Below, piece after piece: positions 48,820 to 58,822 of a stretch of DNA of 64,000 bases. The notes beneath the pieces are model-generated. The model did no database searches. It was not told where the DNA came from and saw only the letters and a list, made by a program, of their open reading frames with translations. Origin of the DNA: Thermogymnomonas acidicola JCM 13583 (GTDB lineage: Archaea > Thermoplasmatota > Thermoplasmata > Thermoplasmatales > Thermoplasmataceae). The stretch is from NCBI RefSeq assembly GCF_001316105.1, contig NZ_BBCP01000001.1, positions 1 to 64,000 of the forward strand, read 5' to 3'. A program made the position numbers and the translations under genes. Each line of letters starts with the position of its first letter. The first letter of the stretch is position 1.

Positions 48820-50684
48820 GTGGTTCCTTTGCCCCCCCAGGCCCCGAGGGACGAGGGCAGGTACAGGGAGGCATCGATAAGCGAGTTCTTTGAGAAGAAC
48901 AGGCACATCCTGGGGGGGTTCGATTCTCCCCCCCAGAAGGCCCTCTTCATGGCAGTCAAGGAGGCGCTGGACAACTCCCTGGACGCGTGCGAGGAGTTTT
49001 CCATCCTCCCTGAAATATCCATTTCCATTGATAGGCAGGGCGGGGATGTCTTCACGGTGACTGTTGCAGACAACGGGCCCGGGATAAAGAGGCGCTTCAT
49101 TCCTGAGGTTTTCGGCCGCCTTCTCTACGGTTCGAGGTTCCACTCGTTCAGGCAGTCCAGGGGGGGTCAGCAGGGTATCGGGATAACCGCCGCAGTGCTG
49201 TACGGGCAGATAAGCACAGGGCAGCCTTCACGGATAGTGTCGAAGACGGAGGACGAAGACGTTGGCTATGAGGTCGTGATGGGCATCGACGTGGCCAGGA
49301 ACAGGGCGGACATACACTCTGAGAAACCGGTAATAGTGGGTTTTGAGCACGGCACAGTGGTGAGCATGCCCCCTGAGGGGGGGAAGGTACCAGACCGGCA
49401 GACAGTCTGTCCTTGAGTACGTGAGGCAGACCGCGGTAGCTAACCCACACATGGAAATGAGGTTCAGGGACCCAGATGGAAAGGTGTACGTCTTCCACAG
49501 GTCAACAGGAGTGGCCCCCTGCCCCCGCCGAAGCAGAGCAAGCCATACCTGAGGGGGGGCCTGGAGGCAGGCGAGATAAGGCAGCTCGCGCAGGCCTCAC
49601 CCTCGAATGACATGCTGCACTTCCTCACAGACACTTTCGGGAGGATGAGCGAGGACGTGGCTCAATCGGTACTGTCGAGAGCAGGCATAGATCCAAGAGG
49701 GAGCCGCAGTCCATCACGCCCGCCGAGGCGATGAAGATCAGGGAAGTGGCAGAGGGGGGGCCGACCTCCCCCCCGCCAAGGACTGACGTGCTCTCACCAC
49801 TGGGCGGGGGGGAATTCATAAAGCTGGGCCTCAGGGCAGTGTACGGCGACCTGGAGCCCTCGTTCTACGCGGAGCCCATCGTCAGAAAGCCATCCGTCTA
49901 CAACGGCATGCCGTTCCAGGTGGAGGTGGGCATGGTATACGGCGGTGCCCTGAACCCCCATGGAACAGGTGCAGGTGGTGAGGTACGCCAACAAGGTACC
50001 GCTGCTTTACCAGCCGGGCTCGTGCGCCATAACGCAGGCCGTGCAGTCTGTGGACTGGAGGCCATACGGCCTCGAGCAGAGGAACGGACAGGGCATCCCG
50101 TTCGGGCCAGCAATAATCCTGGTCCACGTGTGTGGTATAAGGCTGCCTTACTCGTCGGAGTCGAAGGAAGCAATAGCCCCCCCCGTTGACCCGATAGTCC
50201 AGGAGATAAGGAGTGCCTCATGTCTGCGGGCAGGCAGCTGAAGCTCCACCTGCAGAGGAGGAAGAGGAGGGAGAAGAACAAGGAGAGGTTCCAGCTTGTT
50301 AGCGAGCTGATCCCGGAAATAGCCAGGAAGGCGGCCAAGATAGCAGGGAGGGATGAGCCAGACATAAGGCCCCTCCTTGTAAGGGTCGCCAGGGTCGTCC
50401 TCTTCAGCCTTGGAAGGAACGGGACACTCAGGGTCATCAACTCTCCGGCAAGGAGAGGGAGTTCGACGTTTTCGCAAGGGTGAGGGGGGGAGCGGCGAGA
50501 GAGGACAGGCACCTCGGGCACCTGAGCCTTGCCCCCGGAGAGGAGGCGGAGTTCCACCTCGGCACCGAGGCACAGAACATCTCGGTATTCTACAGGGGGG
50601 GGCTCAGCGAGGAGCAGGTACTGGGGTGCCGACCCGCTGCCCGGAGACTGGGGGGGCCTGGTGGTGGGCGAGCATGAAGGATGA
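48820..50684 (+). CDS. top6B: DNA topoisomerase VI subunit B, frame-broken
   Basis: ATPase half of the type IIB enzyme. GHKL domain: [88 protein letters not shown]; H2TH and transducer regions follow (LRAVYGDLEPSFYAEPIVRKPSVYNGMPFQVEVGMVYGG). At least six breaks at G/C runs (49377-49383, 49513-49520, 49690-49700, 49962-49966, 50440-50490, 50630-50650). GTG 48820 is favoured; ATG 48810 would overlap PAC2. About 615 residues. The end overlaps top6A by 11 nt. Confidence 0.93.
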
Positions 50685-51774
50685 GGTCAGCGCCAGGATA
50701 AGGAGCCTCGCGGAATCCATATACCAGCAGGTAGTCAGCGGTGAAGTGCCATACCTGGAAGTTCCGGCCAGGACTAAGGATAACATTGTCTTCGACCCAC
50801 TTGCCTCCGTGTGGAAATACGGCACATCAAAGGTGGTGAGGGGGGGGCCCAGACAACGGACGGCGCAGGGTACCTGGTCAAGGCCCTTTACGTCATGGAC
50901 TTCATCGAGGAGATGCTCTCGGCCAACAAGTCTTCAACGCTCAGGGAAATGTACTACATTTCCGAGGGCTGGGGGGGCACGGGGAAGTTCGCCACCCAGG
51001 ACGAGTCGAACATGATGGCAGAGGACCTGGAGATCCTCCTTGGCCTGCTGCGCGAGGACATGAAGCTGAGGCCTGAGGAGAACGGAGCCAGCGTCATAGG
51101 GAACCTTACTGTGCTCGAGAGGAACAGGAAGGGGGGGCAGATGAAGAAGATAAACTGCAAGGACGATGTGGGTGAGGGCGGGTACGCGATACCATATAAC
51201 GTGGAGAGGGACAACCTGGTCCTGAAGGACGCTGATGCAGACCTAGTGCTTGCCGTGGAGACCGGTGGTATGTTCGACAGGCTCGTTGAAAATGGCTTCG
51301 ATGAGAAGTTCAGGGCGATAATAGTGCACCTCAAGGGGCAGCCGGCAAGGAGCACAAGGAGGCTACTCAAGAGGCTGAATGAGGAGATGCACCTGCCTAT
51401 CTACGTATTCACGGACGGGGGACCCGTGGTCGTTTAGAATATATGCATCCATAGCATACGGTGCAATAAAGACCGCCCACATCTCGGAGTACCTTGCTGT
51501 TCCCACTGCGGAGTTCGTCGGCGTAACAGCGTCTGACATACTTAACTACGACCTGCCCACCGACAAGCTGAACGAGAAAGACATTGCGGCACTGCACGCG
51601 GAACTCTCCGATCCCAGGTTCCAGACAGAGTTCTGGAGGCAGGAGATCGAGACAATGCTGTCCATCAACAGGAAGGCGGAACAGCAGGCACTTGCGAAGT
51701 ACGGGCTTGACTACGTGACGGACACATACCTGCCCGAGAAGCTCGGCTCCAGTGGTGGTGACCTGCATGCATAG
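50674..51774 (+). CDS. top6A: DNA topoisomerase VI subunit A (Spo11 homologue), frame-broken
   Basis: DNA-cleaving half. WHD with the catalytic Tyr in [13 protein letters not shown], Toprim domain [45 protein letters not shown] and the acidic pair in VFTDGDPWSF. C-terminal [17 protein letters not shown] and [19 protein letters not shown]. Breaks at the G7 run 50840-50846 and near 51418-51422 (DGD). About 365 residues. Co-transcribed with top6B. Confidence 0.94.
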
Positions 51775-52584
51775 GTTCAGCGTGGAGATTGTCCAGATGT
51801 CCCCCCCTCAGCCTCGAAGGAGGAGAACCTTGAGAAGTGCCTCAGGGCATTCGATACTGTCAGGCCTGGTTCCACGGACCTTGTGGTCTTCCCTGAATAC
51901 CAGATGCTCATGCCAGACTTCGAAAACCCGGAAAGGGTGAACAGAGAGGCCGAGGCCATCTCCGGCCCGTTCATGGAGAGGATGGTCGAATCTGCCAGGA
52001 AGTACTCAACGAACCTGGTGGTCAGCATTGTGGAATCGAACTTCGGGTCGCTGAGGCCCTTCAACACCTCAACAGTAGTCACGGAGCTGGGGGGGCTGGT
52101 GGAGAGGAAGTACCAGAAGGTGCACCTGAACGCCAGGAGTGGCCCGCAGGAAAGGCGGGTGTTCGAGAAGGGGGGGTACGCACCCATAGAGCCCTTCTAC
52201 GTGGGCGAGCTGAACATAGGGATACTGAAGGGCGAGGACATCCTGTACCCTGAGCAGGCCAGGTACCTCACTCTCCTGGGCTCCGAGGTACTCGTTGTCC
52301 AGGCCGCGTGGTCATCTGTCACGGACATCTCGGAGATGTGGTTCCCGATACTCCGCACCAGGGCCGTGGAAAACTCCTGCTTCGTGATAGCATCAGACAA
52401 CGCTGGGGGGGGCCAATTTTACGGCCACTCGTGCGTCATATCGCCCCCCCTGGGCCAGGTCATATCCGACGCAGGCCAGGACGAGTGCGTAATACATGTG
52501 GACATAGACCTCGACCTGCTGAGGGTTGCCAGGGGGGAGAGGGTGACCCGTTCGAGGACAGGAGGCGTGACCTATACAACATAA
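51767..52584 (+). CDS. Nitrilase-superfamily protein lacking the catalytic cysteine
   Basis: Carbon-nitrogen hydrolase fold of about 270 residues. The Glu ([10 protein letters not shown]) and Lys (YQKVHLN) of the Glu-Lys-Cys triad are present, but at the nucleophile, where the family has G-x-x-I-C-Y-D-x-x-F-P-E, this protein reads [15 protein letters not shown], with Gly in place of Cys. The codons there (AAG GGC GAG) lie outside any long run. Other landmarks ([36 protein letters not shown]) fit. Break at the C7 run near 51800-51806. ATG 51767 overlaps top6A. Likely inactive as an amidase. Confidence 0.8.
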
Positions 52585-52589
52585 ATGGG

Positions 52590-54697
52590 CTATGACCTCC
52601 TTATGAGCTCCCTGAGCAGCGACCTCATCTCCATGTAATCCGAGACCCTGTACCTTGCGGAAGTCTCCCCCCCCGGCCCGACCTTGACTGTCAGGGCGTC
52701 AGAGTTCTTGATGAACGCCTCCTCGTCGGTGATGTCGTCACCGGCGATCAGGGCCTTCCTGCCATGTTTCCTGAACTTCCTTATGGCGTCTCCCTTGTTC
52801 ACTCCAGGGATACGGAGCTCAACCACCTGTTTGCCCAAGTAGAGTTCCATGCCGCTCTCCTCGGCAAGCGAGCGCATGAAATCCTCCAGCCGTCCCCCCC
52901 TGGTAGCCGTGTCCATGAGCCATGTGTTCACAGTTATGCCGCCCACCTTGTTGTAGAGCCTGGCGCCATGGAACATCTCCCTTATCTCGTTCTTCCTGAG
53001 GGCGATGGAGTTGCAGATCTCCACGTACCTGCTGTAATCTGGTATGAGGGGGGGACATCCCCCCTCACTGGTGAGGAGAAGTGCCCCCGTGGAGCGCTAT
53101 CACCCTGTACCTGGGGGGGGCAGGAACCTCCTCATGTCCTCGGCACTCCTGCCCGTCACAATGTACATGTCATATTCCTCGCCTAGGCCGTCGAGGATGG
53201 ACAGCAGTTCTCTGTCTGCAAAGCACGATGTTGGGTCGCTGGATATCGGAACCAGGGTGCCATCGTAGTCAAGGAACACCTGGTCGCCTGGCCCCCCCAT
53301 CTGTTCCAGTATCTCAGCTGTACCTGATCTCCCCCCCTGGTTGCGCTCTGCACTCCTCTCACCCATGATGTGCTCTGCCACCCTGCTTATCTGTGCCGTC
53401 CACCAGAAGAGGTTGTGCTCACTGACCTCTCTCTTCATGTTCTCGAGTCTTCTCATTATCTCCTCCTTAGTCATCCTGAAGGCTGCCACTATGGAATCCG
53501 CGACCTGGTCTATGTCGTTCGGGTTCACTATCAGTGCGTCTTTGAGGTCGTAGGCCGAACCAGCGAACTTCGATATTATCAGGACGCCACTGTGAGACGC
53601 AGCGACGAACTCCTTGCTCACCAGGTTGAGGCCATCGATGAGTGGGGGGTAATGAGGGCAACGTCAGCACTCCTGTAATAGGAAACAAGCCCTGTCGCTT
53701 ATCTTCCTGTACATGTATATTATCGGGAACCAGGAGATCGAGCCGAACTCACCGTTGACCCTACCTATGGTCATCTCCAGCTCCCTTTTCATCATGGCAT
53801 ATTCCGGCACAGTGATCCTGCTCGGCGTCACGATCATCACGTACACGAACCTGCGACGTACTCCGGGTAGCGCTTGAGCAGGTTCTCTATGGCCAGGACC
53901 CTGTTGGTGAGGCCCTTCGTGTAGTCCAGGCGGTCTATGGAGAATATGATCTTCTTTCCCTCCAGCAGCTCCCTCTTCATCTTCTTCCCGCGCCTCATCC
54001 TGTAATACGCGTCGTCAATGCCCAGGGGGGGAAGGGCCATGAGCTTCTTCTCGAGTTCACTGCTGTCGCCCACCAGCATCCTGTAGGAGTTGAGGAAGTT
54101 CTTCAGGTAGACCTCAGTGTGGAAGGTTACCAGGTCGCTGGAGGCGATGCTCCTTATCATCTGGGCGCTCTCTGGCAGTATGGCGAAGAACTCACCAGCC
54201 ACCCATGGTATGTGCCAGGTGAACACAATCACGTTCTCTATGCCCTTTTCCCTGAGCATGCCGGGGACCAGGGTAAGCTGGTAGTCGTGTATCCACACGA
54301 TCATATCGTTTTCGATGTACTTGCTTATCTTCTCGGCGAACTTCTCATTGACTGCCCTGTAAGCCTTGAACGCGCTGTGGGACATCTTTATCCTGTCCCT
54401 GAAGTAGTGGAAGAGTGGCCAGAGTGTGCCGTTCGAGTACTCGTCGTAGAAGCCCTCCTTCTCCGTTCTGTTGAGTATGACCCTCACTATCTTGTACTTG
54501 CCGAGGTCCTCGACCTCATAGTTGCTGTCCAGGTTGCCGTCTCCCCCCCAGCAGACCCAGACGCCACCCTCCCTCTGCATGAGCTTCCTGAGGGCCGTGG
54601 CCACTCCCCCCCCAACGTTCTCTTTCACAGTCTCCTTTCCCTTTGACTGTTCATGTGTGATGGGGGGGCAGCGGCTTGTGACTATAAGGTAGCTCAC
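52590..54697 (-). CDS. Fused trehalose-6-phosphate synthase/phosphatase (OtsA-OtsB), frame-broken
   Basis: Residues 1-470: GT20 synthase (YLIVTSRCP, GGVATALRKL, VWIHDYQLTLVPGMLREKG, FTWHIPW, IFSIDRLDYTKGLTNRVLAIENLL, DGLNLVSKEFVAA). Residues about 490-700: HAD phosphatase with FLDYDGTLVPIS, YIVTGRSAED, NKGDAIRKF and AGDDITDEEAF. One frame spans the junction (HNLFWWTAQISRVAEH to DYDGTL), so the two are a single protein. Breaks near 53850-53856, 53644-53650, 53108-53118 and 53048-53062. Makes trehalose from UDP-glucose and glucose-6-phosphate. Confidence 0.9.
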
Positions 54698-54714
54698 ATG
54701 TCATTATGCTTATT

Positions 54715-54724
54715 CAATATAAAA
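54715..54724 (-). promoter_or_regulatory. TATA box of the otsA-otsB fusion
   Basis: Minus strand ATTTTATATTGAATAAGC, about 20-28 nt before ATG 54697; suggests a leaderless or nearly leaderless transcript. Confidence 0.55.
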
Positions 54725-54835
54725 TAGTGATAGATGCGGCAAGGACGCAAGCCACACTTTCCCGGAGGCCTCTTGTTGCCCTGGAGGCCATGGGAAACCG
54801 CCAGTTCGAACTGCCTGCAGGTCGAGTGCGAAACA

Positions 54836-54844
54836 ATTTTATAC
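54836..54844 (+). promoter_or_regulatory. TATA box of 5S rRNA
   Basis: CAATTTTATACAG lies 20-28 nt before the predicted 5S 5' end; the correct spacing for transcription beginning at the gene. Confidence 0.65.
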
Positions 54845-54863
54845 AGATTCCATATTCAGTGGT

Positions 54864-54986
54864 CGTGACGGCCATAACAGCGGTGTCACACCCGGTCTCA
54901 TTCCGAACCCGAAGGTAAAGGCCGCTGTGTGCCGCGTTGTACTGTCTTCCGCGAGGGGGGGACGGGAAGCGCGGCTCGCTGTCATG
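54864..54986 (+). rRNA. rrf: 5S ribosomal RNA, unlinked
   Basis: Conserved 5S segments: GCCATAACAGCGG, CACACCCGGTCTCATTCCGAACCCG, AAGGTAAAGGCCGCTG and the loop D/E region CGTTGTACTGTCTTCCGCGAG...ACGGGAAGCGCGG. Helix I pairs CGTGACGG with CTGTCATG. No 16S or 23S gene is near and no tRNA is linked; it has its own TATA box. The G7 run at 54955-54961 is about three longer than archaeal 5S RNAs have in GCGAGGG-ACGGG. Ends are set by helix I and are good to a few nt. Confidence 0.92.
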
Positions 54987-55086
54987 CTTCTGAAAGTTTC
55001 TCGATGTGCCGGTGTCTCCTAGCAACAGGACATTGCCGTGGATGACTATTAAAGAGTGAGGTTGAAGGCAGGTTTATTGCCTTCTG

Positions 55087-56278
55087 TCAGCGCATTACCT
55101 TGTCAATTGAAAACCTGTAAGCGTCCACCTCACTCCTGACCTCTTCCCTCCTGGCCCTGAGCTCCTCGAGGAACTCGTTTATCTTGTCCGTCGCTATCTG
55201 CTTCATCTCTCCGCTGAGCAGTGCCCCCCCTCTCCTGTACTCCTCGTAGACTTTCCTCACCTTCCCCCCCTGGTCCGGCTCAAGCAGTTTATATATGTTG
55301 TAGGCGAAGTCTATTTCCGGCACCGCACCGAACTTCCTCTGCTCTTCTGCCGTGGCCCTGCCCCCCCAGAGAATGCGTATTTCATCATCTTCTTCCTCAC
55401 GGTCTTGGGGGTCGTCGTCCAGGTAGATGCCCGAGTTCGGATCCGAGGAGGACATCTTGCCGGAGCCCTTGAGTGCAGGCATGAACTTTGAGATGATTGA
55501 GGATGGCTTCCTGTAGCCTATCTTCGGCAGCACGTCCCTGGCCACAAGGAAGTGGGGGTCCTGGTCGATGGCGTATGGTATGAGGCACCTCTCGTCCCTC
55601 CCTGTGAGTGCCGGGATCAGGAAGGCCGGGACCGCCTGCATGGATGTGAAGAAGAACTTGCCAACGTTGTCGCTGTCAGAAAAGCCGAAGACATCCCTGG
55701 CCAGAGAGACGTTTATGTGCCTGGCGACCCGGATGGCCTGGTTGTACAGTATCCCTGCCTGCTCACTGTCCACTATTATGTGCGTGTTCTCGGGCCTGAA
55801 GCGAGGGAAAGGATGTCCAGTATGTTCTCCTCAGTGTACTTCCTTATGTCCTCCATCTCCAGGTCTCTGAAGAGGAACTTCTCGTCATCAGTTATCTGGA
55901 TGAGGAGGTCAGCTCCGAACCTGTCCTGCAGCCACTTTGTGAATATGAACGGTATTAGGTGGCCAAGGTGCATCTTGCCTGATGGCCCCCCCTGCCGGTG
56001 TAGAGGTAGAAGCGCTTTCCACTCCGGTAGTCGCTGAGCAGCATGTCGAGGTCCCTATGTGCGAAGAAGGTCCCGTTTGTGATGTAGGGATGTACCTCGC
56101 CAGCGGCGCTCCTTATCATCTCCGTCAGTTCTGGATCGATGATCTTCGCGCCGAACTCCCTTGCGACCTTCTGGTAATCAGTGTCCGTGAGCTCCCCCCC
56201 CTGGACCTCCCACGGTGTTATCTGTTTCTCCTGAGCCACGTCAGCGTATCCCAACGTCTCTATAAACTTTGATTGCAC
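55087..56278 (-). CDS. trpS: Tryptophanyl-tRNA synthetase, frame-broken
   Basis: Archaeal/eukaryotic-type class Ic synthetase. HIGH motif in GPSGKMHLGHLIPF, AIDQDPHF, and KMSSS in GSGKMSSSDPNSGIYLDDDP. C5 for C4 near 55405-55409 and the run near 55363-55369 shift and then restore the frame, so about 14 residues after DDDP are wrong (DREEEDDEIRILW for TVRKKMMKYAFSGG). Two further breaks at 55987-55993 and 55797-55805. GTG 56278 starts QSKFIETLGYADV. About 395 residues after repair. Confidence 0.94.
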
Positions 56279-56444
56279 CCCCCCTACCCCCCCCATGCCT
56301 CGGGAGCGCAACCGGGGCCGCCACACGGGCTTTCAGCACACCGTGCGGGAGTATAGGGGATTCAGGCTTAAGGCCCTTGGAAAAGCAGGTTTTTACGTTC
56401 TTGGCCCGTGAAGCAGGGGGGGAAACTTGTGGAGGCCCAGGGCC

Positions 56445-57473
56445 TCACACCCTCATGAACAGGTCCCTCTCTATCTTGGCCTTCATCTGTGATAGTTCGC
56501 TGGGCTTGTATATGCCGTATTCTGTTATGAAGCCGGTGACGTACTTCGCAGGTGTCACGTCGAAGGCCGGGTTCTTTGCCCTGCTCTCCTCTGGGCCTAG
56601 CCTCTTACCGTTAACGAAGAGGACCTCGTTCTCGTCCCTCTCCTCTATGGGTATCTCATCCCCCCCGCTTTTCAGGGAGAAGTCAAACGTGCTCCCGGGG
56701 GCTGCCACGTAGAATGGTATCCCGTTCTCCTTTGCCAGCACAGCCTTCTCATATGTGCCGATCTTGTTTGCGAAGTCCCCCCCGTTGGAGGCTATCCTGT
56801 CAGCACCCACTATTACAAGGTCCACCTCGCCCCCCCTCCTCATGTAAAAACCGGCGGCGTTATCCGCTATTATTGCGTGGTCTATGCCCTCCTGGGCCAG
56901 CTCCCACGCGGTCAGTCTGGCACCCTGAAGCCTCGGCCTCGTCTCATCCACGAACACGAACGGGTTCTTGCCCTCCATCTTTGCAAACCTGATCGGGGCA
57001 AGCGCAGTCCCCCCAGTCAAGGACGGCCAGGGCCCCTGCATTGCAGTGTGTCAGTATCTTCCCGTTCTCCGGTATGAGCTCGTTCCCGTACTCGCCTATC
57101 TTCCTGCACCTGCCGGATATCTCGTTCGCGTACCTCCTGGCAGCGTTCATGTCGTAGTTGTTCTCCTTCATGTAGCGTATGGCCTTGAAGAGGTCGTAGG
57201 CTGTTGGCCTGGTTGAGCCTATCTTCCTTACCGCGCTCTCCATGTCCTCTCCGTTCATCTTTGCCAGGCGAGGCCATATGCCGCGGTCACTCCTATGGCC
57301 GGTGCCCCCCTTACAACCATGTCCTTTATTGCGAAGGCTATGTCGTCGGAATTCCTTGCCTTGAAGACCTCAACGCTCTCCGGTATCTTCCTCTGGTCGA
57401 TGATCTTGACAACGTTGTCCTCAAACCACACTGCAACGAGAGTCCTGACCTCGCCCTCTATTGCTACCTTCAT
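56445..57473 (-). CDS. mtnA: S-methyl-5-thioribose-1-phosphate isomerase, frame-broken
   Basis: eIF2B-fold isomerase of methionine salvage. [61 protein letters not shown] (catalytic Cys), [48 protein letters not shown]. About 340 residues. Breaks near 57265-57270 and 57008-57015; surplus Gly at [23 protein letters not shown]. Related eIF2B-like isomerases (ribose-1,5-bisphosphate isomerase) share the fold, but the motifs fit MtnA. Works with the phosphorylase at 20416. Confidence 0.9.
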
Positions 57474-58356
57474 ACCTCTGCATACCTCCTTCTCTTAAAA
57501 AATGATCTGCACTCCCTCTCCACCTCCTCCAGCTCCGGGGAGGGGTGGATCTCCTGGAATGGCTCAACCGTGTAGCTGGAAGGTTCGGCCTCTCCAAGCA
57601 CGATCCTTCTGAAGAGGTAGTTGTGGATCACAGGCACCTCATACTTCGATATGACCTCCACGACCCTCTTCACCCTCTCCTGGGCCTCCCTTGCCTCTTC
57701 TTTCTCCCCCCCGTGTACTATGACTGCTGTGAGGTTGGTGAAGTTCGCCGTGGAGCATATGCCCCCCCCTCTGCACCAGCCTCTATGGATTCGAGGAGCA
57801 CGCTGTCCTTGCCCTGGAAGACGCTGATGCCAAGGCCTGCAAGTTCAGCGATCCTTTTTACGCTCCCCCCCGAACTGTCCTTGATGCCCACCACGTTGCT
57901 GCACTCCTCATGGAGCCTTCTCACGGTCTCCAGGGAAAGTGATGTCCCTGTAAGGGCGGGGGGGTTGTCGTAGAGGTAAACATCGAGATCCAGCGAGGAG
58001 GATATGAGTGAGAAGTAGCGGAACATGGAGGCCTGGCTGTACCTATGGTAGTATGGCGTGACCAGGACCGCCCTTCTGATGCCCAGGTCAGAAACGAACC
58101 TACCCATCTCCAGGGTCTCATCCACGTTGTTCCTGGAAATGCCTGCAAGGACCTCTACACCGCCCTGGCTGGCAGCGAATTCCATGAGCTCCATGTGCTG
58201 CTTCCTGCTCAGGGCCGCAGACCAGCCGGTGGAGGAGCCGAAGAAGAGGCCGTCAAAGCCCATGGCCCTGGCAAACTCAACGAGCCTAGATGCCGCCTCC
58301 CTGTCCAGGCTGCCGTTCCTGAACGGGGTCACGGCGGCGACCATAGCCTTTGCCAT
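57470..58356 (-). CDS. DapA-family aldolase/lyase (KDG aldolase or dihydrodipicolinate synthase type), frame-broken
   Basis: TIM-barrel Schiff-base enzyme. [42 protein letters not shown] (family GTTGE...LS-x-E), [34 protein letters not shown] with the catalytic Tyr region, and the Schiff-base Lys in VVGIKDSSG. Two late parts are joined across the C7 run 57764-57770. About 292 residues. Substrate is open: archaeal 2-keto-3-deoxygluconate aldolases and DapA share these motifs, and no lysine or sugar-acid genes are adjacent. The stop overlaps mtnA by 4 nt. Confidence 0.82.
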
Positions 58357-58420
58357 GCGTCTCAATCCCCCCCTGGCTGCTATTTACGGTTTGCGTGCGG
58401 ACGCAGAAGATCTCGGAACG

Positions 58421-58428
58421 TTTATATT
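58421..58428 (+). promoter_or_regulatory. TATA box of tRNA-Lys/rpoH
   Basis: CGTTTATATTGG, about 36-43 nt before the tRNA 5' end. No second TATA was seen in the 20 nt between the tRNA and rpoH, so they may be co-transcribed. Confidence 0.55.
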
Positions 58429-58463
58429 GGGTCTAATAATCAACGTCACCGCAGCTCAAGGGG

Positions 58464-58538
58464 GGGCCCGTAGCTCAGCTAGGTAGAGCATCTGGCTTTT
58501 AACCAGGTGGTCGGGGGTTCAAACCCCCCCCGGGCCCG
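58464..58538 (+). tRNA. tRNA-Lys (TTT)
   Basis: Acceptor GGGCCCG/CGGGCCC, D arm AGCTCAGCTAGGTAGAGC, anticodon stem around CTTTTAA (anticodon TTT), T arm GGGGG-TTCAAAC-CCCCC, discriminator G. Structure needs seven C in the T-loop/T-stem/acceptor run; eight are written (58524-58531). A G7 run precedes the acceptor. Sits 20 nt before rpoH. Confidence 0.92.
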
Positions 58539-58558
58539 CAGGAGGGGGGGATGAGGAA

Positions 58559-58822
58559 ATGGCGAAGTTCAACGTGCTCAAACACGAGCTGGTGCCAGAG
58601 CACCACCTGCTCAGCCCGGAGGAAGAGGATAAGGTTTTAAAGGAGTTAGGGATATCAAAAGAACTCTTGCCAAAGATAAGCAGGAGTGATCCAGCGGTGC
58701 TGGCTTTGGAGGAGATAAATGGCCCTATTGAGGAAGGTAGGGTCATTAAGATAATCAGGAAGAGCCCAACCACTGGATATGCTGTATATTACAGGGTTGT
58801 AACGAGTGAGGTTTTCAGATGA
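58559..58822 (+). CDS. rpoH: RNA polymerase subunit H (Rpo5)
   Basis: About 87 residues: FNVLKHELVPEHHLLSPEEEDKVLKELGIS, LPKISRSDPAVLAL, GRVIKIIRKSPTTGYAVYYRVV. Complete and intact; it has no long run inside. Its TGA overlaps the rpoB ATG (GATGA). Confidence 0.97.
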   Translation: MAKFNVLKHELVPEHHLLSPEEEDKVLKELGISKELLPKISRSDPAVLALEEINGPIEEGRVIKIIRKSPTTGYAVYYRVVTSEVFR

